Below, piece after piece: positions 39,017-51,871 of a DNA stretch of 64,000 bases. Source of the stretch: Auanema rhodensis (Eukaryota; Nematoda; Chromadorea; Rhabditida; Rhabditidae). The stretch lies in assembly GCA_964057225.1 (NCBI GenBank), contig OZ059899.1:17678501-17742500 (forward strand), written 5' to 3'. A program made the translations under genes and the position numbers. Numbering within the stretch: position 1 is the stretch's first letter; the number at the start of each line of letters is the position of its first letter. A model generated the notes under the pieces. It had not been told where the DNA came from and made no database searches. It saw only the letters and a program-made list of their open reading frames with translations.

Positions 39017-42000
39017 TCTGATAACACAGATCGACGCAGCTTAAAAATCCGCATCGAATGCTTTATACAACATTGAAAAACGCTTATTACAAAAATTAGT
39101 TATGATCGTTTGAAAAAAGATGCATTAGTGTATGTTGAGTTTCCATGTACACTCAACATTGCTTCCAAAAACATTTTGACAAAAATTTTTCCAAAAAATT
39201 TCAAAATAATTTCGCAAAAAGTAAATGTTTTTAGATTCCTTTTTTCTAGGCAAAGACGATGGACATTGTTATTCAACGAAAAAATTGATTCTGCAGGGTG
39301 AAAATCGAGGATATAAGTGTGAACTTATATCAGTTGATATCTCGGTGCATTTTTAAGCTAGCGCAAATCTGATAACACAGATCGACGCAGCTTAAAAATC
39401 CGCATCGAATGCACTATACTACATTGAAAAACGCTTAATACAAAAATTAGTTATGATCGTTTGAAAAAAGATGCATTAGTGTATGTTGAGTTTCCATGTA
39501 CACTCAACATTGCTTCCAAAAACATTTTGACAAAAATTTTTCCAAAAAATTTCAAAATAATTTCGCAAAAAGTAAATGTTTTTAGATTCCTTTTTTCTAG
39601 GCAAAGACGATGGACATTGTTATTCAACGAAAAAATTGATTCTGCAGGGTGAAAATCGAGGATATAAGTGTGAACTTATATCAGTTGATATCTCGGTGCA
39701 TTTTTAAGCTAGCGCAAATCTGATAACACAGATCGACGCAGCTTAAAAATCCGCATCGAATGCACTATACTACATTGAAAAACGCTTAATACAAAAATTA
39801 GTTATGATCGTTTGAAAAAAGATGCATTAGTGTATGTTGAGTTTCCATGTACACTCAACATTGCTTCCAAAAACATTTTGACAAAAATTTTTCCAAAAAA
39901 TTTCAAAATAATTTCGCAAAAAGTAAATGTTTTTAGATTCCTTTTTTCAAGGCAAAGACGATGGACAATGTTATTCAACGAAAAAATTGATTCTGCAGGG
40001 TGAAAATCGAGGATATAAGTGTGAACTTATATCAGTTGATATCTCGGTGCATTTTTAAGCTAGCGCAAATCTGATAACACAGATCGACGCAGCTTAAAAA
40101 TCCGCATCGAATGCACTATACTACATTGAGAAACGCTTAATACAAAAATTAGTTATGATCGTTTGAAAAAAGATGCATTAGTGTATGTTGAGTTTCCATG
40201 TACACTCAACATTGCTTCCAAAAACATTTTGACAAAAATTTTTCCAAAAAATTTCAAAATAATTTCGCAAAAAGTAGATGTTTTTAGATTCCTTTTCTCA
40301 AGGCAAAGACGATGGACAATGTTATTCAACGAAAAAATTAATTCTGCAGGGTGAAAATCGAGGATATAAGTGTGAATTTATATCAGTTGATATCTCGGTG
40401 CATTTTTAAGCTAGCGCAAATCTGATAACACAGATCGACGCAGCTTAAAAATCCGCATCGAATGCACTATACTACATTGAAGAACGCTTAATACAAAAAT
40501 TAGTTATGATCGTTTGAAAAAAGATGCATTAGTGTATGTTGAGTTTCCATGTACACTCAACATTGCTTCCAAAAACATTTTGACAAAAATTTTTCCAAAA
40601 AATTTCAAAATAATTTCGCAAAAAGTAGATGTTTTTAGATTCCTTTTTTCAAGGCAAAGACGATGGACAATGTTATTCAACGAAAAAATTAATTCTGCAG
40701 GGTGAAAATCGAGGATATAAGTGTGAATTTATATCAGTTGATATCTCGGTGCATTTTTAAGCTAGCGCAAATCTGATAACACAGATCGACGCAGCTTAAA
40801 AATCCGCATCGAATGCACTATACTACATTGAAAAACGCTTAATACAAAAATTAGTTATGATCGTTTGAAAAAAGATGCATTAGTGTATGTTGAGTTTCCA
40901 TGTACACTCAACATTGCTTCCAAAAACATTTTGACAAAAATTTTTCCAAAAAATTTCAAAATAATTTCGCAAAAAGTAAATGTTTTTAGATTCCTTTTTT
41001 CAAGGCAAAGACGATGGACAATGTTATTCAACGAAAAAATTAATTCTGCAGGGTGAAAATCGAGGATATAAGTGTGAATTTATATCAGTTGATATCTCGG
41101 TGCATTTTTAAGCTAGCGCAAATCTGATAACACAGATCGACGCAGCTTAAAAATCCGCATCGAATGCACTATACTACATTGAAAAACGCTTAATACAAAA
41201 ATTAGTTATGATCGTTTGAAAAAAGATGCATTAGTGTATGTTGAGTTTCCATGTACACTCAACATTGCTTCCAAAAACATTTTGACAAAAATTTTTCCAA
41301 AAAATTTCAAAATAATTTCGCAAAAAGTAAATGTTTTTAGATTCCTTTTTTCAAGGCAAAGACGATGGACAATGTTATTCAACGAAAAAATTAATTCTGC
41401 AGGGTGAAAATCGAGGATATAAGTGTGAATTTATATCAGTTGATATCTCGGTGCATTTTTAAGCTAGCGCAAATCTGATAACACAGATCGACGCAGCTTA
41501 AAAATCCGCATCGAATGCTTTATACAACATTGAAAAACGCTTAATACAAGAATTAGTTATGATCGTTTGAAAAAAGATGCATTAGTGTATGTTGAGTTTC
41601 CATGTACACTCAACATTGCTTCCAAAAACATTTTGACAAAAATTTTTCCAAAAAATTTCAAAATAATTTCGCAAAAAGTAAATGTTTTTAGATTCCTTTT
41701 TTCAAGGCAAAGACGATGGACATTGTTATTCAACGAAAAAATTGATTCTGCAGGGTGAAAATCGAGGATATAAGTGTGAACTTATATCAGTTGATATCTC
41801 GGTGCATTTTTAAGCTAGCGCAAATCTGATAACACAGATCGACGCAGCTTAAAAATCCGCATCGAATGCACTATACTACATTGAAAAACGCTTAATACAA
41901 AAATTAGTTATGATCGTTTGAAAAAAGATGCATTAGTGTATGTTGAGTTTCCATGTACACTCAACATTGCTTCCAAAAACATTTTGACAAAAATTTTTCC

Positions 42001-42526
42001 AAAAAATTTCAAAATAATTTCGCAAAAAGTAAATGTTTTTAGATTCCTTTTTTCAAGGCAAAGACGATGGACAATGTTATTCAACGAAAAAATTAATTCT
42101 GCAGGGTGAAAATCGAGGATATAAGTGTGAATTTATATCAGTTGATATCTCGGTGCATTTTTAAGCTAGCGCAAATCTGATAACACAGATCGACGCAGCT
42201 TAAAAATCCGCATCGAATGCTTTATACAACATTGAGAAACGCTTAATACAAAAATTAGTTATGATCGTTTGAAAAAAGATGCATTAGTGTATGTTGAGTT
42301 TCCATGTACACTCAACATTGCTTCCAAAAACATTTTGACAAAAATTTTTCCAAAAAATTTCAAAATAATTTCGCAAAAAGTAAATGTTTTTAGATTCCTT
42401 TTTTCAAGGCAAAGACGATGGACAATGTTATTCAACGAAAAAATTGATTCTGCAGGGTGAAAATCGAGGATATAAGTGTGAACTTATATCAGTTGATATC
42501 TCGGTGCATTTTTAAGCTAGCGCAAA

Positions 42527-43930
42527 TCTGATAACACAGCTCGACGCAGCTTAAAAATCCGCATCGAATGCTTTATACAACATTGAGAAACGCTTAATAC
42601 AAAAATTAGTTATGATCGTTTGAAAAATGATGCATTAGTGTATGTTGAGTTTCCATGTACACTCAACATTGCTTCCAAAAACATTTTGACAAAAATTTTT
42701 CCAAAAAATTTCAAAATAATTTCGCAAAAAGTAAATGTTTTTAGATTCCTTTTTTCAAGGCAAAGACGATGGACAATGTTATTCAACGAAAAAATTGATT
42801 CTGCAGGGTGAAAATCGAGGATATAAGTGTGAACTTATATCAGTTGATATCTCGGTGCATTTTTAAGCTAGCGCAAATCTGATAACACAGCTCGACGCAG
42901 CTTAAAAATCCGCATCGAATGCTTTATACAACATTGAGAAACGCTTAATACAAAAATTAGTTATGATCGTTTGAAAAATGATGCATTAGTGTATGTTGAG
43001 TTTCCATGTACACTCAACATTGCTTCCAAAAACATTTTGACAGAAATTTTTCCGAAAAATTTCAAAATAATTTCGCAAAAAGTAAATGTTTTTAGATTCC
43101 TTTTTTCAAGGCAAAGACGATGGACAATGTTATTCAACGAAAAAATTGATTCTGCAGGGTGAAAATCGAGGATATAAGTGTGAACTTATATCAGTTGATA
43201 TCTCGGTGCATTTTTAAGCTAGCGCAAATCTGATAACACAGCTCGACGCAGCTTAAAAATCCGCATCGAATGCTTTATACAACATTGAGAAACGCTTAAT
43301 ACAAAAATTAGTTATGATCGTTTGAAAAATGATGCATTAGTGTATGTTGAGTTTCCATGTACACTCAACATTGCTTCCAAAAACATTTTGACAAAAATTT
43401 TTCCAAAAAATTTCAAAATAATTTCGCAAAAAGTAAATGTTTTTAGATTCCTTTTTTCAAGGCAAAGACGATGGACAATGTTATTCAACGAAAAAATTGA
43501 TTCTGCAGGGTGAAAATCGAGGATATAAGTGTGAACTTATATCAGTTGATATCTCGGTGCATTTTTAAGCTAGCGCAAATCTGATAACACAGCTCGACGC
43601 AGCTTAAAAATCCGCATCGAATGCTTTATACAACATTGAGAAACGCTTAATACAAAAATTAGTTATGATCGTTTGAAAAATGATGCATTAGTGTATGTTG
43701 AGTTTCCATGTACACTCAACATTGCTTCCAAAAACATTTTGACAAAAATTTTTCCAAAAAATTTCAAAATAATTTCGCAAAAAGTAAATGTTTTTAGATT
43801 CCTTTTTTCAAGGCAAAGACGATGGACAATGTTATTCAACGAAAAAATTGATTCTGCAGGGTGAAAATCGAGGATATAAGTGTGAACTTATATCAGTTGA
43901 TATCTCGGTGCATTTTTAAGCTAGCGCAAA
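42527..43930. repeat. Run of four near-identical monomers
   Basis: Four successive units (ORF-phase starts 42620, 42971, 43322, 43673) share CAGCTCGACG, GCTTTATACAACATTGAG, GAAAAATGATGC, GTAAATG and GATTCTGCAG. Only the second differs noticeably (TTGACAGAAATTTTTCCG). This is recent single-monomer expansion inside a domain otherwise organised in multi-monomer units. Confidence 0.85.
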
Positions 43931-44212
43931 TCTGATAACACAGCTCGACGCAGCTTAAAAATCCGCATCGAATGCTTTATACAACATTGAGAAACGCTTA
44001 ATACAAAAATTAGTTATGATCGTTTGAAAAAAGATGCATTAGTGTATGTTGAGTTTCCATGTACACTCAACATTGCTTCCAAAAACATTTCAAGGCAAAG
44101 ACGATGGACAATGTTATTCAACGAAAAAATTAATTCTGCAGGGTGAAAATCGAGGATATAAGTGTGAATTTATATCAGTTGATATCTCGGTGCATTTTTA
44201 AGCTAGCGCAAA
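43931..44212. repeat. Monomer with a 69-bp internal deletion
   Basis: The unit jumps from CCAAAAACATTT (ending 44090) straight to CAAGGCAAAGACG (from 44091), dropping 69 bases that include inverted repeat B and the A/T tracts. Both parent ends contain TTT at the junction, consistent with a microhomology-mediated or slippage deletion. It is the only monomer in the window without that segment. The unit is 282 bp. Confidence 0.92.
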
Positions 44213-44914
44213 TCTGATAACACAGATCGACGCAGCTTAAAAATCCGCATCGAATGCACTATACTACATTGAAAAACGCTTAATACAAAAATTAGTTATG
44301 ATCGTTTGAAAAAAGATGCATTAGTGTATGTTGAGTTTCCATGTACACTCAACATTGCTTCCAAAAACATTTTGACAAAAATTTTTCCAAAAAATTTCAA
44401 AATAATTTCGCAAAAAGTAAATGTTTTTAGATTCCTTTTTTCAAGGCAAAGACGATGGACATTGTTATTCAACGAAAAAATTGATTCTGCAGGGTGAAAA
44501 TCGAGGATATAAGTGTGAACTTATATCAGTTGATATCTCGGTGCATTTTTAAGCTAGCGCAAATCTGATAACACAGCTCGACGCAGCTTAAAAATCCGCA
44601 TCGAATGCTTTATACAACATTGAGAAACGCTTAATACAAAAATTAGTTATGATCGTTTGAAAAATGATGCATTAGTGTATGTTGAGTTTCCATGTACACT
44701 CAACATTGCTTCCAAAAACATTTTGACAAAAATTTTTCCGAAAAATTTCAAAATAATTTCGCAAAAAGTAGATGTTTTTAGATTCCTTTTTTCAAGGCAA
44801 AGACGATGGACAATGTTATTCAACGAAAAAATTAATTCTGCAGGGTGAAAATCGAGGATATAAGTGTGAATTTATATCAGTTGATATCTCGGTGCATTTT
44901 TAAGCTAGCGCAAA

Positions 44915-47900
44915 TCTGATAACACAGATCGACGCAGCTTAAAAATCCGCATCGAATGCACTATACAACATTGAGAAACGCTTAATACAAAAATTAGTTA
45001 TGATCGTTTGAAAAAAGATGCATTTGTGTATGTTGAGTTCCCATGTACACTCAACATTGCTTCCAAAAACATTTTGACAAAAATTTTTCCAAAAAATTTC
45101 AAAATAATTTCGCAAAAAGTAAATGTTTTTAGATTCCTTTTTTCAAGGCAAAGACGATGGACATTGTTATTCAACGAAAAACTTGATTCTGCAGGGTGAA
45201 AATCGAGGATATAAGTGTGAACTTATATCAGTTGATATCTCGGTGCATTTTTAAGCTAGCGCAAATCTGATAACACAGCTCGACGCAGCTTAAAAATCCG
45301 CATCGAATGCTTTATACAACATTGAGAAACGCTTAATACAAAAATTAGTTATGATCGTTTGAAAAATGATGCATTAGTGTATGTTGAGTTTCCATGTACA
45401 CTCAACATTGCTTCCAAAAACATTTTGACAAAAATTTTTCCGAAAAATTTCAAAATAATTTCGCAAAAAATAGATGTTTTTAGATTCCTTTTTTCAAGGC
45501 AAAGACGATGGACAATGTTATTCAACGAAAAAATTAATTCTGCAGGGTGAAAATCGAGGATATAAGTGTGAATTTATATCAGTTGATATCTCGGTGCATT
45601 TTTAAGCTAGCGCAAATCTGATAACACAGATCGACGCAGCTTAGAAATCCGCATCGAATGCACTATACTACATTGAGAAACGCTTAATACAAAAATTAGT
45701 TATGATCGTTTGAAAAAAGATGCATTAGTGTATGTTGAGTTTCCATGTACACTCAACATTGCTTCCAAAAACATTTTGACAAAAATTTTTCCAAAAAATT
45801 TCAAAATAATTTCGCAAAAAGTAAATGTTTTTAGATTCCTTTTTTCAAGGCAAAGACGATGGACATTGTTATTCAACGAAAAAATTGATTCTGCAGGGTG
45901 AAAATCGAGGATATAAGTGTGAACTTATATCAGTTGATATCTCGGTGCATTTTTAAGCTAGCGCAAATCTGATAACACAGCTCGACGCAGCTTAAAAATC
46001 CGCATCGAATGCTTTATACAACATTGAGAAACGCTTAATACAAAAATTAGTTATGATCGTTTGAAAAATGATGCATTAGTGTATGTTGAGTTTCCATGTA
46101 CACTCAACATTGCTTCCAAAAACATTTTGACAAAAATTTTTCCAAAAAATTTCAAAATAATTTCGCAAAAAGTAGATGTTTTTAGATTCCTTTTTTCAAG
46201 GCAAAGACGATGGACAATGTTATTCAACGAAAAAATTAATTCTGCAGGGTGAAAATCGAGGATATAAGTGCGAATTTATATCAGTTGATATCTCGGTGCA
46301 TTTTTAAGCTAGCGCAAATCTGATAACACAGATCGACGCAGCTTAAATATCCGCATCGAATGCTTTATACAACATTGAGAAACGCTTAATACAAAAATTA
46401 GTTATGATCGTTTGAAAAATGATGCATTAGTGTATGTTGAGTTTCCATGTACACTCAACATTGCTTCCAAAAACATTTTGACAAAAATTTTTCCGAAAAA
46501 TTTCAAAATAATTTCGCAAAAAGTAGATGTTTTTAGATTCCTTTTTTCAAGGCAAAGACGATGGACAATGTTATTCAACGAAAAAATTAATTCTGCAGGG
46601 TGAAAATCGAGGATATAAGTGTGAATTTATATCAGTTGATATCTCGGTGCATTTTTAAGCTAGCGCAAATCTGATAACACAGATCGACGCAGCTTAAAAA
46701 TCCGCATCGAATGCACTATACAACATTGAGAAACGCTTAATACAAAAATTAGTTATGATCGTTTGAAAAAAGATGCATTTGTGTATGTTGAGTTTCCATG
46801 TACACTCAACATTGCTTCCAAAAACATTTTGACAAAAATTTTTCCAAAAAATTTCAAAATAATTTCGCAAAAAGTAAATGTTTTTAGATTCCTTTTTTCA
46901 AGGCAAAGACGATGGACATTGTTATTCAACGAAAAAATTGATTCTGCAGGGTGAAAATCGAGGATATAAGTGTGAACTTATATCAGTTGATATCTCGGTG
47001 CATTTTTAAGCTAGCGCAAATCTGATAACACAGCTCGACGCAGCTTAAAAATCCGCATCGAATGCTTTATACAACATTGAGAAACGCTTAATACAAAAAT
47101 TAGTTATGATCGTTTGAAAAATGATGCATTAGTGTATGTTGAGTTTCCATGTACACTCAACATTGCTTCCAAAAACATTTTGACAAAAATTTTTCCAAAA
47201 AATTTCAAAATAATTTCGCAAAAAGTAGATGTTTTTAGATTCCTTTTTTCAAGGCAAAGACGATGGACAATGTTATTCAACGAAAAAATTAATTCTGCAG
47301 GGTGAAAATCGAGGATATAAGTGTGAATTTATATCAGTTGATATCTCGGTGCATTTTTAAGCTAGCGCAAATCTGATAACACAGATCGACGCAGCTTAAA
47401 AATCCGCATCGAATGCTTTATACAACATTGAGAAACGCTTAATACAAAAATTAGTTATGATCGTTTGAAAAATGATGCATTAGTGTATGTTGAGTTTCCA
47501 TGTACACTCAACATTGCTTCCAAAAACATTTTGACAAAAATTTTTCCAAAAAATTTCAAAATAATTTCGCAAAAAGTAGATGTTTTTAGATTCCTTTTTT
47601 CAAGGCAAAGACGATGGACAATGTTATTCAACGAAAAAATTAATTCTGCAGGGTGAAAATCGAGGATATAAGTGCGAATTTATATCAGTTGATATCTCGG
47701 TGCATTTTTAAGCTAGCGCAAATCTGATAACACAGATCGACGCAGCTTAAAAATCCGCATCGAATGCTTTATACAACATTGAGAAACGCTTAATACAAAA
47801 ATTAGTTATGATCGTTTGAAAAAAGATGCATTAGTGTATGTTGAGTTTCCATGTACACTCAACATTGCTTCCAAAAACATTTTGACAAAAATTTTTCCGA

Positions 47901-49126
47901 AAAATTTCAAAATAATTTCGCAAAAAGTAGATGTTTTTAGATTCCTTTTTTCAAGGCAAAGACGATGGACAATGTTATTCAACGAAAAAATTAATTCTGC
48001 AGGGTGAAAATCGAGGATATAAGTGCGAATTTATATCAGTTGATATCTCGGTGCATTTTTAAGCTAGCGCAAATCTGATAACACAGATCGACGCAGCTTA
48101 AAAATCCGCATCGAATGCACTATACAACATTGAGAAACGCTTAATACAAAAATTAGTTATGATCGTTTGAAAAAAGATGCATTAGTGTATGTTGAGTTTC
48201 CATGTACACTCAACATTGCTTCCAAAAACATTTTGACAAAAATTTTTCCAAAAAATTTCAAAATAATTTCGCAAAAAGTAAATGTTTTTAGATTCCTTTT
48301 TTCAAGGCAAAGACGATGGACCTTGTTATTCAACGAAAAACTTGATTCTGCAGGGTGAAAATCGAGGATATAAGTGTGAACTTATATCAGTTGATATCTC
48401 GGTGCATTTTTAAGCTAGCGCAAATCTGATAACACAGCTCGACGCAGCTTAAAAATCCGCATCGAATGCTTTATACAACATTGAGAAACGCTTAATACAA
48501 AAATTAGTTATGATCGTTTGAAAAAAGATGCATTAGTGTATGTTGAGTTTCCATGTACACTCAACATTGCTTCCAAAAACATTTTGACAAAAATTTTTCC
48601 GAAAAATTTCAAAATAATTTCGCAAAAAATAGATGTTTTTAGATTCCTTTTTTCAAGGCAAAGACGATGGACAATGTTATTCAACGAAAAAATTAATTCT
48701 GCAGGGTGAAAATCGAGGATATAAGTGTGAACTTATTTCAGTTGATATCTCGGTGCATTTTTAAGCTAGCGCAAATCTGATAACACAGATCGACGCAGCT
48801 TAAAAATCCGCATCGAATGCACTATACAACATTGAGAAACGCTTAATACAAAAATTAGTTATGATCGTTTGAAAAATGATGCATTAGTGTATGTTGAGTT
48901 TCCATGTACACTCAACATTGCTTCCAAAAACATTTTGACAAAAATTTTTCCAAAAAATTTCAAAATAATTTCGCAAAAAGTAGATGTTTTTAGATTCCTT
49001 TTTTCAAGGCAAAGACGATGGACAATGTTATTCAACGAAAAAATTAATTCTGCAGGGTGAAAATCGAGGATATAAGTGTGAACTTATATCAGTTGATATC
49101 TCGGTGCATTTTTAAGCTAGCGCAAA
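44915..49126. repeat. Overlapping 4-, 5- and 9-monomer repeats
   Basis: Rare variants recur at several spacings. GCATTTGTG at 45022 and 46777 is 5 monomers apart. GTGCGAATTT at 46269 and 47674 is 4 monomers apart, and again at 48024. AAAAAATAGATG at 45474 and 48633, together with AACTTGATTC at 45179 and 48338, is 9 monomers (3159 bp) apart. No single period explains all of them, so successive exchanges with different offsets, or conversion, have overlaid each other. Confidence 0.7.
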
Positions 49127-49762
49127 TCTGATAACACAGATCGACGCAGCTTAAAAATCCGCATCGAATGCTTTATACAACATTGAGAAACGCTTAATAC
49201 AAAAATTAGTTATGATCGTTTGAAAAAAGATGCATTAGTGTATGTTGAGTTTCCATGTACACTCAACATTGCTTCCAAAAACATTTTGACAAAAATTTTT
49301 CCAAAAAATTTCAAAATAATTTCGCAAAAAGTAAATGTTTTTAGATTCCTTTTTTCAAGGCAAAGACGATGGACAATGTTATTCAACGAAAAAATTAATT
49401 CTGCAGGGTGAAAATCGAGGATATAAGTGTGAACTTATATCAGTTGATATCTCGGTGCATTTTTAAGCTAGCTCAAATCTGATAACACAGATCGACGCAG
49501 CTTAAAAATCCGCATCGAATGCACTATACTACATTGAAAAACGCTTAATACAAAAATTAGTTATGATCGTTTGAAAAAAGATGCATTAGTGTATGTTGAG
49601 TTTCCATGTACACTCAACATTGCTTCCAAAAACATTTTGACAAAAATTTTTCCAAAAAATTTCAAAATAATTTCGCAAAAAGTAAATGTTTTTAGATTAC
49701 TTTTTTCAAGGCAAAGACGATGGACAATGTTATTCAACGAAAAAATTAATTCTGCAGGGTGA

Positions 49763-50117
49763 AAATCGAGGATATAAGTGTGAACTTATATCAGTTGATA
49801 TCTCGGTGCATTTTTAAGCTAGCGCAAATCTGATAACACAGATCGACAGTTATGATTGTTTGAAAAAAGATGCATTAGTGTATGTTGAGTTTCCATGTAC
49901 ACTCAACATTGCTTCCAAAAACATTTTGACAAAAATTTTTCCAAAAAATTTCAAAATAATTTCGCAAAAAGTAAATGTTTTTAGATTTCTTTTTTCAAGG
50001 CAAAGACGATGGACAATGTTATTCAACGAAAAAATTAATTCTGCAGGGTGAAAATCGAGGATATAAGTGTGAACTTATATCAGTTGATATCTCGGTGCAT
50101 TTTTAAGCTAGCGCAAA
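49763..50117. repeat. 62-bp deletion joining two monomer subtypes
   Basis: CAGATCGAC (ending 49847) is joined to AGTTATGATTG (from 49848), removing 62 bases of the variable first part of the monomer. The spacing between equivalent points is 289 instead of 351. No microhomology is visible at the join. The downstream partner has GATTGTTTG, a left-domain variant that I otherwise last see near 28.2 kb, and TTTCTTTTTT, a right-domain variant. Confidence 0.9.
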
Positions 50118-51170
50118 TCTGATAACACAGATCGACGCAGCTTAAAAATCCGCATCGAATGCACTATACTACATTGAAAAACGCTTAATACAAAAATTAG
50201 TTATGATCGTTTGAAAAAAGATGCATTAGTGTATGTTGAGTTTCCATGTACACTCAACATTGCTTCCAAAAACATTTTGACAAAAATTTTTCCAAAAAAT
50301 TTCAAAATAATTTCGCAAAAAGTAAATGTTTTTAGATTTCTTTTTTCAAGGCAAAGACGATGGACAATGTTATTCAACGAAAAAATTAATTCTGCAGGGT
50401 GAAAATCGAGGATATAAGTGTGAACTTATATCAGTTGATATCTCGGTGCATTTTTAAGCTAGCGCAAATCTGATAACACAGATCGACGCAGCTTAAAAAT
50501 CCGCATCGAATGCACTATACTACATTGAAAAACTCTTAATACAAAAATTAGTTATGATCGTTTGAAAAAAGATGCATTAGTGTATGTTGAGTTTCCATGT
50601 ACACTCAACATTGCTTCCAAAAACATTTTGACAAAAATTTTTCCGAAAAATTTCGAAATAATTTCGCAAAAAGTAGATGTTTTTAGATTCCTTTTTTTAA
50701 GGCAAAGACGATGGACAATGTTATTCAACGAAAAAATTAATTCTGCAGGGTGAAAATCGAGGATATAAGTGTGAACTTATATCAGTTGATATCTCGGTGC
50801 ATTTTTAAGCTAGCTCAAATCTGATAACACAGATCGACGCAGCTTAAAAATCCGCATCGAATGCATTATACTACATTGAAAAACGCTTAATACAAAAATT
50901 AGTTATGATCGTTTGAAAAAAGATGCATTAGTGTATGTTGAGTTTCCATGTACACTCAACATTGCTTCCAAAAACATTTTGACAAAAATTTTTCCAAAAA
51001 ATTTCAAAATAATTTCGCAAAAAGTAAATGTTTTTAGATTTCTTTTTTCAAGGCAAAGACGATGGACAATGTTATTCAACGAAAAAATTAATTCTGCAGG
51101 GTGAAAATCGAGGATATAAGTGTGAACTTATATCAGTTGATATCTCCGTGCATTTTTAAGCTAGCGCAAA

Positions 51171-51520
51171 TCTGATAACACAGATCGACGCAGCTTAAAA
51201 ATCCGCATCGAATGCACTATACTACATTGAAAAACGCTTAATACAAAAATTAGTTATGATCGTTTGAAAAAAGATGCATTAGTGTATGTTGAGTTTCCAT
51301 GTACACTCAACATTGCTTCCAAAAACATTTTGACAAAAATTTTTCCGAAAAATTTCGAAATAATTTCGCAAAAAGTAGATGTTTTTAGATTCCTTTTTCA
51401 AGGCAAAGACGATGGACAATGTTATTCAACGAAAAAATTAATTCTGCAGGGTGAAAATCGAGGATATAAGTGTGAACTTATATCAGTTGATATCTCGGTG
51501 CATTTTTAAGCTAGCTCAAA
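51171..51520. repeat. 350-bp monomer with one T missing
   Basis: The tract reads GATTCCTTTTTCAAGG (near 51391), one T shorter than normal, together with TTTCGAAATAATT. The same variant recurs at about 54900 and 55952, spacings of 3509 and 1052. These three are copies of one mutated monomer. The deletion extends the recurrent short open frame to 81 codons, without any sign that this is selected. Confidence 0.85.
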
Positions 51521-51871
51521 TCTGATAACACAGATCGACGCAGCTTAAAAACCCGCATCGAATGCATTATACTACATTGAAAAACGCTTAATACAAAAAT
51601 TAGTTATGATCGTTTGAAAAAAGATGCATTAGTGTATGTTGAGTTTCCATGTACACTCAACATTGCTTCCAAAAACATTTTGACAAAAATTTTTCCAAAA
51701 AATTTCAAAATAATTTCGCAAAAAGTAAATGTTTTTAGATTCCTTTTTTCAAGGCAAAGACGATGGACAATGTTATTCAACGAAAAAATTAATTCTGCAG
51801 GGTGAAAATCGAGGATATAAGTGTGAACTTATATCAGTTGATATCTCGGTGCATTTTTAAGCTAGCGCAAA

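Larger units (their letters stand above)
29187..49477. repeat. Middle subfamily domain
   Basis: Characterised by frequent GCTTTATACAACATTGAG, CAGCTCGACG, GATTCTGCAG, GACATTGTTATT, GAAGAACGC and GAATTTATATC. The last GCTTTATACAAC is at about 49170. The CTAGG and GTAAATGG variants of the left domain are absent. Variants occur in combinations, giving the multi-monomer units listed separately. Confidence 0.75.

Noticed and set aside
51264-51509. 81-codon versions of the short frame (also 54773 and 55825)
   Set aside because: They are created by a one-base deletion in a T run. The extended part simply reads the normal monomer in another frame.
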